Shown piece by piece: positions 35,392 to 44,081 of a stretch of 64,000 nucleotides of DNA (positions within the stretch are counted from its first letter, which is position 1; the number at the start of each line of letters is the position of its first letter). The stretch is taken from contig NZ_LR134356.1 of assembly GCF_900637195.1 (NCBI RefSeq), forward strand, positions 434,001-498,000, written 5' to 3'. Below the pieces are notes generated by a model. It worked only from the letters and a program-made list of their open reading frames with translations. It ran no database searches and was not told the origin of the DNA. Origin of the DNA: Mycolicibacterium aurum (GTDB lineage: Bacteria; Actinomycetota; Actinomycetes; Mycobacteriales; Mycobacteriaceae). Position numbers and translations under genes: made by a program.

Positions 35392-38300
35392 CTACTTGCG
35401 CCCTGGGCGGCGCGCACCCTTGGCGATGCCGAGGCCCTTCACGGGTGGCTCGTCGCCGACGACACGGGCTTCACCGTTGCCGGAGCCGTTGGTCGCCGGG
35501 GTGGGCTCAGACGCAGGCTGCGCCTCGGGCGCTGAGTCCGCTGTCGGCTCGACGTCCGCGGTGGGCTCGGGCTCGGGTGCGGCCTCAGTACTCGGCTCGG
35601 GCTCAGCGGCCGCGGGGGTGGGTGTGGCTGCCTTCTTGGCGCCGGGCCGGCGTGCGCCGGCCGCGATGCCGAGGCCCTTGACCTCCGGCTCGGCCTTGTG
35701 TGTGTCGAGACCCCGATCGGAATCGGCGGTGTCCGCGGCCTCGGTGCCTGCCTCGGCCTTGTCCGGGTCCACGTTGGGCGGCTGCACCACGGTGGCCGCG
35801 CCCTCGTTGGGTGCTGCCTTCGCCGGCGCCTTCTTCGCACCGGGACGGCGGGCACCGGATGCGATGCCGAGACCCTTGACCTCGGGCTCGGGCGCCGCAG
35901 GCTGGGAATCTTCCTGTGCCGCAGTCGTTTCCGCGGGGGCCGCAGGCGCGGCAGCAGCGGGCGCCGCCGTCTTCTTAGCCCCCGGACGCTTGGCGCCGCC
36001 GGCGATGCCGAGCCCCTTGACCTCGGGCTCCGCTGTCGCGGATTCGGCCGCGGGAGTCTCGGTGGTCGTCTCGGCTGCCGGTGCCGCGGCGGCTTTCTTG
36101 GCGCCGGGACGCTTGGCGCCGCCGGCGATGCCGAGCCCCTTGGCCGGGGCTGCCTCGGCAGCAGCCGGCTTGGCCTCGGGCTCGGCGGCCGCAGTCTTCT
36201 TGCCCGGCTTCTTCGCTCCGCCCGCGACGCCGAGTCCGGTGACGGGCTTGGTCTCGGTCGCCGTGCTCGCCTTGGCTTCGGCGGGCGCTTCCTCTTCGAC
36301 CTCGTCGACTTCCTCGACTTCGGCAGGTGCCTTGGCTTCCAGGCGCGCCGCACGCTCCTCGAATTCCTTTGCCGCCGTACCCTTCTCAGGCAGTACGAAG
36401 GACTTCTGATCCAGGGATCCCAGCAGCAGCTGGGCCACGTCGAGCACCTCGGGCTTCGCCACGTCCCGGTTCGCTGCGACGTCGTCGACACCGTCGGTCA
36501 TCATCACGCGGCAGAACGGGCAGCCGGTCGCGATCGCCGACGCCCCGGTGTCCACCGCTTCCTCTGAGCGTTCGACGTTGACGCGCTTGCCGATGTGCTC
36601 TTCCATCCACATCCGTGCGCCGCCCGCGCCGCAGCACAGGCCGCGGTCGGCGTGGCGGGGCATCTCGGTCAGAGTCGCGCCGGACGCACCGATGAGGTCA
36701 CGCGGGGCGGCGTACTCCTTGTTGTGGCGGCCCAGGTAGCACGGGTCGTGGTAGGTGATGTCCTGTTGCTCGGTGGACTTGACCGGAACCAGCTTCTTGT
36801 CACGGACCAGCCGGTTCAGCAGCTGGGTGTGGTGCAGCACGGTGTAGTTGCCGCCGAGCTGCGGATACTCGCGGCCCAGGGTGTTGAAGCAGTGCGGGCA
36901 GGTGACCACGACTTTGCGATCCACCCGCTCCACGCCCTCGAACAGTTCACCGAGGGTCTCCACGTTCTGGGCGGCCAGCTGCTGGAACAGGAACTCGTTG
37001 CCGGATCGGCGGGCCGAGTCGCCGTTGCAGGTCTCGCCCTCGCCCAGCACCAGGTACTTCACCCCGGCCGCGGCGAGCAGCTCGGCGACGGCCTTGGTGG
37101 TCTTCTTCGCGCGGTCTTCGTAGGCGCCTGCGCACCCCACCCAGAAGAGGTACTCGAAGCCCTCGAACGACTCGACGTCCTTGCCGTAGACCGGAACGTC
37201 GAAGTCGACCTCGTCGATCCAGTTGGTGCGGTCCTTGGCGTTCTGCCCCCAGGGGTTGCCCTTGTTCTCCAGGTTCTTGAACAGCACGCCGAGCTCACCG
37301 GGGAACTCGGACTCCATCATCACCTGGTAGCGGCGCATGTCGACGATGTGGTCGATGTGCTCGATGTCCACCGGGCACTGCTCGACGCAGGCACCGCAGG
37401 TGGTGCAGGACCACAGCACGTCGGGGTCGATGACGCCGCCCTGCTCCAGGGTCCCGACCAGCGGCCGGGTGGCCTGCAGCGGGGAGTCGGCGGGGATGCG
37501 CTCGAAGCCCGACTCGGGAACGTGCTCGTGCGCGTGCTCCTCGCTCTTCTTCTCGCCGCGGATCTCCTCGCCGAGGCCACCCTCGGGGGTGTTCTCCAGC
37601 GGGGATTCCTTGCCGTCGAGGAAGTACGGGGCCTTGGCGAACATGTGATCGCGCAGGTTCATGATCACGAGCTTCGGGGACAGCGGCTTACCGGTGTTCC
37701 ACGCAGGGCACTGCGACTGACAACGCCCGCACTCGGTGCAGGTGGTCATGTCGAGGAAGCCCTTCCAGGTGAAGTCCTCGATCTTTCCGCGACCCAGCAC
37801 CGCGTCCTCGGCGGGATCCTCGAAGTCGACCAGCTCACCCTTGGACTCGACGGGCAGCAGGGGGCCCAGACCGTTGGGCATGCGCTTGAACGTGACGTTG
37901 ATCGGCGCCAGACCGATGTGCAGGTGCTTGGAGTGCAGCACGATCAGCAGGAAGACCAGCATGATCGCGATGTGCGCGAGGAGCGCGAACGTCTCGATCC
38001 ACTCGTTGGCGGGCTCGCCCAGCGGGTGCAGCACCCAGCCCATGGCCTGGGAGAAGAAGGCGCCGTTGCCGTACGGGAGCGCGCCGGTGTTGACCGCGGC
38101 GCCGCGCACCAGGGCGTAGGTCCAGATGACGTTGAAGATCATGAACAGGATCAGCCAGGCGCCGCCGGTGTGGGAGCCGTAGAAGCGGGAGTCGCGGCCG
38201 TGCTTCTTGGGCTCGCGGACGATGCGGATGATCGAGAACGTGATGATGCCCAGCAGCACTGCGAGGGCGAAGAAGTCCTGCAGGAAGCCCAGTGCGTCCC

Positions 38301-38631
38301 AGCGGCCGACGAACGGGATGTGGAAGTCGTGGTCCACCAGCTGGCCGAACGCCTCGACGTAGACCGAACCGAGGATGAAGAAGCCCCACATCGTGAAGAA
38401 GTGGGCGATACCGGCGGTGTTCCAGCGCAGCAGCCGGGTCTGTCCGAAGACTTCCTCGATCTGGGTGGTGATGCGCTTCTGCAGGTGGTCTTTGCGGTTG
38501 TTGCCTTCGCTCATCGGTTGCCCGGAGCGGATGAGCTTGGTCAGCCACAGGACACGCTTGGCCGCCAGTACGCCGACCACGGCGATCATCAGGACCCCGG
38601 CAACGATCCTGATCAGCATCTGCGTATCCAC
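35392..38631 (-). CDS. Membrane-bound iron-sulfur reductase, heterodisulfide-reductase-like (Rv0338c type)
   Basis: The 1079-residue protein has five or six N-terminal TM helices (about residues 5-245) like a NarI-type subunit. Two ferredoxin-like [4Fe-4S] motifs follow, CTECGRCQSQCP (about 297) and CTTCGACVEQCP (about 410), then two CCG-type domains (VTCPHCFNTLG; HDPCYLGR with GLCCGAGGARMW and ATGCPFC). This fits a quinone-linked electron-transfer enzyme. I recall Rv0338c as essential in M. tuberculosis, with an unknown partner. From about residue 790 an Ala/Pro/Glu-rich tail carries six copies of a GLGIAxGAxRPG repeat; I recall Rv0338c as about 200 residues shorter. Two dyads lie upstream. 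Confidence 0.88.
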   Translation of the reverse strand: MDTQMLIRIVAGVLMIAVVGVLAAKRVLWLTKLIRSGQPMSEGNNRKDHLQKRITTQIEEVFGQTRLLRWNTAGIAHFFTMWGFFILGSVYVEAFGQLVDHDFHIPFVGRWDALGFLQDFFALAVLLGIITFSIIRIVREPKKHGRDSRFYGSHTGGAWLILFMIFNVIWTYALVRGAAVNTGALPYGNGAFFSQAMGWVLHPLGEPANEWIETFALLAHIAIMLVFLLIVLHSKHLHIGLAPINVTFKRMPNGLGPLLPVESKGELVDFEDPAEDAVLGRGKIEDFTWKGFLDMTTCTECGRCQSQCPAWNTGKPLSPKLVIMNLRDHMFAKAPYFLDGKESPLENTPEGGLGEEIRGEKKSEEHAHEHVPESGFERIPADSPLQATRPLVGTLEQGGVIDPDVLWSCTTCGACVEQCPVDIEHIDHIVDMRRYQVMMESEFPGELGVLFKNLENKGNPWGQNAKDRTNWIDEVDFDVPVYGKDVESFEGFEYLFWVGCAGAYEDRAKKTTKAVAELLAAAGVKYLVLGEGETCNGDSARRSGNEFLFQQLAAQNVETLGELFEGVERVDRKVVVTCPHCFNTLGREYPQLGGNYTVLHHTQLLNRLVRDKKLVPVKSTEQQDITYHDPCYLGRHNKEYAAPRDLIGASGATLTEMPRHADRGLCCGAGGARMWMEEHIGKRVNVERSEEAVDTGASAIATGCPFCRVMMTDGVDDVAANRDVAKPEVLDVAQLLLGSLDQKSFVLPEKGTAAKEFEERAARLEAKAPAEVEEVDEVEEEAPAEAKASTATETKPVTGLGVAGGAKKPGKKTAAAEPEAKPAAAEAAPAKGLGIAGGAKRPGAKKAAAAPAAETTTETPAAESATAEPEVKGLGIAGGAKRPGAKKTAAPAAAAPAAPAETTAAQEDSQPAAPEPEVKGLGIASGARRPGAKKAPAKAAPNEGAATVVQPPNVDPDKAEAGTEAADTADSDRGLDTHKAEPEVKGLGIAAGARRPGAKKAATPTPAAAEPEPSTEAAPEPEPTADVEPTADSAPEAQPASEPTPATNGSGNGEARVVGDEPPVKGLGIAKGARRPGRK
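35395..36245 (-). repeat. Six-copy peptide-coding repeat in the tail of the Fe-S reductase
   Basis: Within the 3' end of the reductase gene six copies encode variants of KGLGIAGGAKRPGAKK. The changing position after GIA is G, S, A or K, and the pair after GA is KR, RR or KK. They are separated by 25-70 residues of Ala/Pro/Glu/Thr-rich sequence of different length. The basic repeat within acidic spacers is conserved at the very C-terminus (KGARRPGRK), which argues for a binding function rather than random expansion. Confidence 0.85.
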
Positions 38632-38650
38632 GCGGGCCTCCGTATTTCTG

Positions 38651-38691
38651 GTTACCCGTGGGTAACTTAGAGTGTGTTACTGGTGGGTAAC
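38651..38691. promoter_or_regulatory. Tandem dyad operators upstream of the Fe-S reductase gene
   Basis: Copy 1, GTTACCCGTGGGTAAC (38651-38666), has perfect 7-base arms around GT. Copy 2, GTTACTGGTGGGTAAC (38676-38691), is a degenerate version. Both are followed by TTA, and the centres are 25 bases apart, about two and a half helix turns. They lie 20-60 bases upstream of the start codon, the right place for a TetR-type repressor to block the promoter. No candidate regulator is adjacent. Confidence 0.6.
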
Positions 38692-38755
38692 TTAAGCTCG
38701 GTGCCTGCTCATAGTTACATCAGCCCGAGAATGAGCGCTACGAAGGATTGCCTAA

Positions 38756-38767
38756 CTAACCGGTTAG
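38756..38767. promoter_or_regulatory. 12-base perfect palindrome between iniR and the Fe-S reductase gene
   Basis: CTAACCGGTTAG is perfectly symmetric and lies six bases beyond the iniR stop codon. It is too short, and has no T tract, to be a convincing intrinsic terminator. It could be a further operator for the reductase gene 125 bases away. The rest of this 141-base gap holds the tandem dyads only. Confidence 0.35.
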
Positions 38768-38772
38768 ACGGG

Positions 38773-41319
38773 TCACTGCCCCGACGGCGAGCCCAGCTGG
38801 GCACGCAACATCGACAGCATCTCGGAGCGCGATTCGGCGCCCAGCCGCCGGCGGATGCGCGCGACGTGATGCTCGACCGTCTTCGCTGAGATGAACAGTT
38901 GCGCACCGATGTCGCGGTAGGGCATGCCCTGCAGCAGCAGCTCGGCGACCTCGCGTTCCCGGTCGGACAGCTGCGTCGACGCGGGCCGTGCCGGAAGCCC
39001 CCGCGCCGGAGCGACCGCAGCCTCCTCGGCCGGCGCGGTGGCGATCGGCTCTGGACTCGTGACCGCCTGCTTGAGGTCGCGAGCGAGCTGCAGCATGGCC
39101 TGGGACGCCCGCGGATCCGTGGTCTGCAGGGCGGCCTGGCCCGCCAGGCGGGTGGCGTCCCAGGTGTGGCCGTGCTGGGCCAGCGTGCGCGCAGCGGCGG
39201 TGACCTCAGTGACGTCGACGTGGTTGGCCAGCACCCGCAACCAGGCACGACCGGCGCCCGCGAGGGCCTTGGCGAAGGGCGACTGCGCCGCGGCCGCCGT
39301 CAATGCCTGACCGTGTGGAGCGACGGCATCCGGGGAGTTGGCGAGGATGCCCGCGTGCACCCCCGCCCAGTGCAACGGCACCGACCAGAGCGCCGGGTCA
39401 CCAAGCGTGGCGAGCTGCGCGAACGCCTCGTCGACAGCGTGCCTGACCTGATCGACCTTGTGCATACGGGCTGCGGCGACCCACAGCTCACCGAGTGGGA
39501 GAAGGGCGAACACGTCCGCCGAACACTCGGCAAGCACCTCCATCGCCGAATACCAATGGTTCTGCATGGCGCCGCTGTCGCCACTGCGCCGCGCGATCGC
39601 CGTGTGCAGAGCAGCGGCCCACAGCGCGTCGCGACGATGCAGCGACGCGAATGAGTCTGCCGGAACCGCCGCCGCGGCGGCCGCCAACTGCCCGTCCTGC
39701 ATCTGCGCCCAACCCAGCAGCAGCCGATGGCGCGACGTGACGAAGATCGCATCGGAGAGGTCAGGCCGGCCGTCGGTGTGGACGGCTCGGCCGATCACGC
39801 TTCTGGCCCGAACCGGGTCGCCGCCGTGCAATGCGGCCAGCGTCACCAACGCCGCCGGAGTGTCCGGCAGAACGCCGGCGTGGCCGCCATCGGCGTTGAT
39901 CGCCTGCCCGAGACGCGCCACGGCCGCGGGGTAGGACTGGTCGAGCGTCATCACCAGGCCTTCGGTGATGCTGCGAGCCGCGCGCGCGACGGAGGTGGGC
40001 GGACCGGCGGGCCGCTCGTGGGCGGTCGCCCTGGCTGCGGCTGCGTCGCCGACGGCCACGGCTGCGATCGTCGCGGCGGCGGCAACGATGGCGTCCGGGG
40101 CCGGGCCGAGCCAGCGGAACAGATCGGCGGCCTGCGCGGCGCTGCCGTCGTGCATCGCCACGCTCGCGGCGACCCGGACAGCAGCGGCACGCTCGGCGGG
40201 TTCCTGTGACGTCAGCAGGTCGTCGGCGAGACGGCCCGCGGTCGCGCAGTCACCGGTCAGCGCGAGCGCGTCGGCCAGCCGGCCGCTCAGCCCGTCGGCG
40301 AGCCGCCCGTGTAGCGACATGGCACCGGCGTCGGCGGCGGCGCGGTACAGCCGCGCGGCCCGGGCCGGGTGGCCGTCGCTGTGGGCCGCGAGATCGGTCA
40401 GCGCGGAGGCGAGCCGTTCGTCGCGCAAGCCGTGCTCGGCCATCCGCAGCGCCAGGTCGGCAGTCAGCGTCGACAGCTCGAGCTGTGAGCCCAGCACTGA
40501 CACCTCGATGTCGTGATGTCTTGCGGCACCGACGATCTGGGAAATGGCGTCGTGGACAGCGCGCAGGAAGTTCTGATGGTGCGATGGCTCGACCAGACCG
40601 CTGGCGCGTGCTCTGTCGACGGCTGCCAACGCCGACTGCGACGGCATACCCAGCGCGGCAGCGACATCGTCGGGACCGAGACCCGAACCGAGCGACGAGA
40701 TGAGCAGGGTGTCCAGCAGCGTCTCGTCGAGCCGGCGGAGTCGTTCGATCAACCCGATGCGGGCCGCCTGCCGAACCGCGACCGGACCCTCGTCGAGAGC
40801 CGGCAGCGCGGCGCGGAGAAGGAACGGGATGGCCCCCGTGGCAGCGATCAGGAGCCGGACGAGCTCCGGTGACGGCGGTGTGCCGAGTACCGCCGTGGCG
40901 GCGCGACTGACCTCCACCGCGGGCAGCGGGCCCAGTGCGACCGCGGGGTTCTCGCGCTCGAGCGCTGCTGCCACACCGCGCAGGGCGGTGCGGTGCACCA
41001 GGGGTGCGGCGGAGATGACCACGGTCGAATCCGGTTGTGCCACAAGCTCGGCGAGCCGGTCGAGGTCGGCATCGTCGAGGAGGTCGGCGTCATCGATGAC
41101 GACGGCGGCGTCGGGGGCCGCCCCGGGCCGGGACAGCACAGGGCGACCGGAGGACCGCAAGGACTCGCGTACCGCCGCCAGCACAGCCGATTTACCGGTG
41201 CCGATGCCGCCGGTCACCAGCAATTTGGTCGGCGCTGCCGGATCCGCGTCGACGAGCGCGATGGCCTCGCGGGCGGCCGGCAGCAGATCCGTCGGCCGGT
41301 GCGGTGCCGTACCCGTCAT
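38773..41319 (-). CDS. iniR: IniR-like signal-transduction ATPase and LuxR-type regulator of the ini genes
   Basis: The 848-residue protein corresponds in position, length and layout to Rv0339c. A Walker A motif GGIGTGKSA lies near residue 37 and an acidic Walker B VVIDDADLLDD near residue 95. A long Ala-rich helical sensor region follows. The C-terminal LuxR HTH spans LSDREREVAELLLQG to TVEHHVARIRRRLG. The Rv0339c orthologue has been named IniR and described as a STAND-type ATPase that activates iniBAC in response to trehalose. Here its gene follows an Hsp70-like gene by nine bases on the same strand, so the two form an operon divergent from the ini genes. Confidence 0.85.
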   Translation of the reverse strand: MTGTAPHRPTDLLPAAREAIALVDADPAAPTKLLVTGGIGTGKSAVLAAVRESLRSSGRPVLSRPGAAPDAAVVIDDADLLDDADLDRLAELVAQPDSTVVISAAPLVHRTALRGVAAALERENPAVALGPLPAVEVSRAATAVLGTPPSPELVRLLIAATGAIPFLLRAALPALDEGPVAVRQAARIGLIERLRRLDETLLDTLLISSLGSGLGPDDVAAALGMPSQSALAAVDRARASGLVEPSHHQNFLRAVHDAISQIVGAARHHDIEVSVLGSQLELSTLTADLALRMAEHGLRDERLASALTDLAAHSDGHPARAARLYRAAADAGAMSLHGRLADGLSGRLADALALTGDCATAGRLADDLLTSQEPAERAAAVRVAASVAMHDGSAAQAADLFRWLGPAPDAIVAAAATIAAVAVGDAAAARATAHERPAGPPTSVARAARSITEGLVMTLDQSYPAAVARLGQAINADGGHAGVLPDTPAALVTLAALHGGDPVRARSVIGRAVHTDGRPDLSDAIFVTSRHRLLLGWAQMQDGQLAAAAAAVPADSFASLHRRDALWAAALHTAIARRSGDSGAMQNHWYSAMEVLAECSADVFALLPLGELWVAAARMHKVDQVRHAVDEAFAQLATLGDPALWSVPLHWAGVHAGILANSPDAVAPHGQALTAAAAQSPFAKALAGAGRAWLRVLANHVDVTEVTAAARTLAQHGHTWDATRLAGQAALQTTDPRASQAMLQLARDLKQAVTSPEPIATAPAEEAAVAPARGLPARPASTQLSDREREVAELLLQGMPYRDIGAQLFISAKTVEHHVARIRRRLGAESRSEMLSMLRAQLGSPSGQ

Positions 41320-41328
41320 CGCCGAAGG

Positions 41329-43176
41329 TCAGGCGCCGTCGTCGGGGATGACCGTCGTGACGATCGGATCCGGCGGGTCGACCGTGGTGGGCGGAGGTGC
41401 GGCGGTCGTGGTCGGTGGCGCGACGGTGGTCGTCGGCGGCGGAGCCGTCGTCGTGGGCTGCGTGGTGGTGGTGCGCGTGGTGGTGGTCGTGGGCTGCGTC
41501 GTGGTGGTGGTCGTCGTCGTGGTCGTGGTGGTGCTCGAGGTGGTGGTCGGCGACGTCGTGGTGGTGGTCGTCGACGACGGCGGGGGAGGCGGTGGCGGCT
41601 GGCTGACCGTGGTGGTGGCGACGCCGTCCGGTCCGACGGTCACCGTCGTGACAGGCGGGGGCAACTCCGCCGGGGCCGCCTCCGACGGAGTGGTGGAGGC
41701 GGTCTCGGTGACGGTCGTCGATTCCCCATCTGAACTGGTCAGTGTGATGGCGAGGCCACCGACGGCGAGCAGTGCCGCCGCGGCTGCCAGGCCGAACAGC
41801 AGGGGAGGGCGCTTGTACCAGGGCAGCGGTGCCAGGTCGTCCTGATAGTCGTCGCCGTCCGGGGTGAAGCCGATCGGGGGACGAGCCGCCGTCGAACTCG
41901 CGTCGTACGCCGGTGCGGCCGTGTAATCGGCGCCCGTATAGGGCAGGGGATCGCCTGCGGAGTCGTCATCCTGCGACCAGGCCAGCGCGCCGCCCGCCGC
42001 CGCACCAGCCGCTGCCGCACCGGCGGCCGGGCCCAGCGCGGTCGGGGCGTCCGCGGCCGGACCCATCGCCGTCGGGGTGTCGGCGGCGGGGGACAGACCG
42101 GTCGGCGCGTCGGCGGCGACCGCCATCCCTGTCGGAGCGTCGTTGTCGAGGCCCTGGTTGGCGATCAGCGCGGCGCCCGCGGCGATGTTGAGTTGAGACT
42201 GCGGTGTGGTCACCACGGGCGCGCGGAGTTGTTCCGACAGCCGCTGGGTCACCATCGGGATCGCGGCACCGCCGCCGACCGTGGCCACCGCTGAAATGCT
42301 TTCAACGGCAATTGCATTGCGCTGCAACGTATCCCTGATGGCAGACAGCAGACCGTCGAGTTGGCCCGAGATCAGCTGTTCGAGTTCGGGGCGGGTCACC
42401 CGGACATCGGAGCGATACCCGGGAAGGTCCACCGGAACCACCGCCGCGGTCTCGGCCGAGAGGCGCTCCTTGGCGGCCCGGCACTGGTCGCGAAGCTGCA
42501 TCAGCGGACCCACCGCCGCGGTGCCCGAGGTGTCGGCGTCGTTGGTGTCGGCGACGCCGGCCAGCACGTGGTCGAGCAGTGCCTGATCGATCCCGTCACC
42601 GGAGAAGTCCGGGTAGCGGAGCGTCTGCCCGATCTCGTTGAGGGCGCCGCCTGCATCGGCCATCGAGACGGACGTTCCGCTGGCGCCGAGATCGACCAGG
42701 ACGACCACACCGGCGGCGGGTAGCCCCGGCGCGGTCCGCAGTGCGGCGAGCGCGGCGGTCGAGTCGGGAATCAGCGTGGCGGGCACGCCGTTCGGTGCCA
42801 GGATCTGCTGGTTGCGCAGTGCGCCGCGCAGTGCGCCCAACGTTCCGGGGCCCCAGTGCGCGGGCACGGCGACAGCGACCGGCGATCCGCCGTCGACCAG
42901 GCGGGCCATCGCGGCGAGCGCTTCGGCGAGCACCTGCTCGCCCCGGTGTGCGGTGCCGTCGGCGGCGACGAGGGGGACAGGGTCGCCGACGCGGTCGACG
43001 AAGCCGCTCAGCACCACCCCGGGCTCGGGGCGGCCGGGCAGTTCTGCGGGTGCGCCGACCTGTGGTGCCTGGCCGGTGAAGAGATTGAGAATGGATCTGC
43101 GTGTCACGGGTGGGCGGCCAACGCGGGCCGCCACGAGGTTGGTCGTCCCGATCGACAACCCCAGTGGCTCGGTCAT
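41329..43176 (-). CDS. Hsp70-like membrane protein with Thr-rich outer tail (upstream of iniR)
   Basis: The 615-residue protein has an Hsp70-type ATPase domain: phosphate-1 LSIGTTNLVA (8-16), a DnaK-like [20 protein letters not shown], phosphate-2 LVDLGASGTSVSM (161-172) and adenosine motif VATVGGGAAIP (297-307). The Glu of DnaK's NEPTAA is Asp here. No substrate-binding domain follows. There are four ten-residue repeats of DAPTxxxxAA type (345-385), then PWYKRP (452-457), one TM helix (458-481) and a Thr/Pro tail with long Thr runs (495-600), presumably outside. The ATG 43176 precedes the conserved LGLSIGTTN. It forms an operon with iniR. I recall no such gene at this place in M. tuberculosis. 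Confidence 0.8.
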   Translation of the reverse strand: MTEPLGLSIGTTNLVAARVGRPPVTRRSILNLFTGQAPQVGAPAELPGRPEPGVVLSGFVDRVGDPVPLVAADGTAHRGEQVLAEALAAMARLVDGGSPVAVAVPAHWGPGTLGALRGALRNQQILAPNGVPATLIPDSTAALAALRTAPGLPAAGVVVLVDLGASGTSVSMADAGGALNEIGQTLRYPDFSGDGIDQALLDHVLAGVADTNDADTSGTAAVGPLMQLRDQCRAAKERLSAETAAVVPVDLPGYRSDVRVTRPELEQLISGQLDGLLSAIRDTLQRNAIAVESISAVATVGGGAAIPMVTQRLSEQLRAPVVTTPQSQLNIAAGAALIANQGLDNDAPTGMAVAADAPTGLSPAADTPTAMGPAADAPTALGPAAGAAAAGAAAGGALAWSQDDDSAGDPLPYTGADYTAAPAYDASSTAARPPIGFTPDGDDYQDDLAPLPWYKRPPLLFGLAAAAALLAVGGLAITLTSSDGESTTVTETASTTPSEAAPAELPPPVTTVTVGPDGVATTTVSQPPPPPPPSSTTTTTTSPTTTSSTTTTTTTTTTTTQPTTTTTRTTTTQPTTTAPPPTTTVAPPTTTAAPPPTTVDPPDPIVTTVIPDDGA

Positions 43177-43242
43177 GGCGGCGTCTCTCCTGTCTGGACC
43201 GTGCACCACCTTAGCGGCTCGTCCCCGGCTACCGGCGGACGT

Positions 43243-43282
43243 CCCCCTAGTGTGGCGAATCCCCTACACCGGCATCCCCTAA
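43243..43282. promoter_or_regulatory. Cluster of three CCCCTA boxes in the divergent hsp70-like/ini promoter region
   Basis: CCCCTA occurs at 43244, 43261 and 43276, each preceded by C or T, in the 244-base gap between the divergent Hsp70-like gene and the IniB-domain gene. The same box, including the longer CCCCTAGTGT, recurs upstream of iniB. Spacings of 17 and 15 bases suggest multimeric binding. The obvious candidate protein is IniR, encoded in the adjacent operon; this is inference. Confidence 0.6.
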
Positions 43283-43420
43283 CGGCCGTGGCCACCGCTC
43301 GGGGTGCACACCGATCCCGAAGCCCGTCTGTCCGAATAGCATCGTGGGCACAGAGCGGAGGCACGGTGCCGAGCGCCGCACGCGCTCGATCAGACAGCGA
43401 CGGACAGAGGAGGTGACGCC

Positions 43421-43966
43421 ATGGCGAACCCGCTTCTCGATTTCGTGATGTCGTTGGTGCGGGATCCCGACGCCGCCGCCCGGTACGCCCAGGATCCGGC
43501 GGGCGCCATCGCCGACGCCCAGTTGACGGACGTGACCAGCGCAGACGTGCAGAACCTGATACCGGTGGTGGCCGAGTCGCTGTCGATGTCGTCCATGTCC
43601 TCGTCGATGTCGTCGTCTATCGCCGCCCCGGCGCAGCACTGGGACGACCTGGTGCCCGACCCGGTGAGCAACGTGTGGGCCAGCGGCGCCGCCACTGCCG
43701 CCTTCGATGCGTTCGACGACCAGCTGCCCCAGCGTGGCGTCATCGTCGACGACCCCTCGGTCCCGGGGATCGTCGACGATGTCGATCCCGGTTTCGAGGT
43801 GCTGACGGACGTCGATCCGCTCGACACCGCGACGTCGCTGCAGGTCGAAGCGCCGGTGATCGATGACATACTGACGGCGGAGGCTGGTCTCGACGACGAC
43901 TGGGCGCAGCCGATCGCCCCGGCGGAGACCAGTGATCACGGTCCGAGCTTCGACATCTTCGACTGA
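43421..43966 (+). CDS. IniB N-terminal-domain protein (Rv0340-like)
   Basis: The 181-residue protein begins with about 55 residues that align with the start of IniB: LLDFVMSLVRDPDAAARY, DPAGAIADAQL and DVTSADV. A Ser/Met-rich stretch (SMSSMSSSMSSS) and an acidic Asp/Val/Pro region of low complexity follow. It has no signal peptide or TM helix. Position and size match Rv0340. An ideal AGGAGGTGA precedes the ATG. It is transcribed toward iniB but separated from it by a strong intrinsic terminator and a second promoter region, so the two are controlled separately through similar boxes. Confidence 0.82.
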   Translation: MANPLLDFVMSLVRDPDAAARYAQDPAGAIADAQLTDVTSADVQNLIPVVAESLSMSSMSSSMSSSIAAPAQHWDDLVPDPVSNVWASGAATAAFDAFDDQLPQRGVIVDDPSVPGIVDDVDPGFEVLTDVDPLDTATSLQVEAPVIDDILTAEAGLDDDWAQPIAPAETSDHGPSFDIFD

Positions 43967-43995
43967 GTCGAGTCGGCGCCCACCCACGGACGTAC

Positions 43996-44033
43996 GCCCC
44001 GCGCGGATCTTGCGATCCGCGCGGGGCTTTTTT
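43996..44033 (+). terminator. Intrinsic terminator after the IniB-domain gene
   Basis: A perfect 14-base-pair stem (GCCCCGCGCGGATC/GATCCGCGCGGGGC) with a four-base loop TTGC is followed by six T. It starts 30 bases after the stop codon and is the clearest intrinsic terminator in the window. It isolates the iniB promoter from upstream transcription. Confidence 0.93.
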
Positions 44034-44081
44034 GGTGCTTGAGCTGCAGAAACAGTGCTGGGGTCGGCACGAAGCCCGATA

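Noticed and set aside
36595..38670. 691-codon open frame opposite the Fe-S reductase
   Set aside because: No motif, composition of a shadow frame; the opposite strand has conserved Cys clusters and TM helices.
41450..41590. Dense GTGGTG/GTCGTC repeats as possible structural DNA element
   Set aside because: They encode the Thr run of the Hsp70-like tail in mixed codons; no separate function needed.
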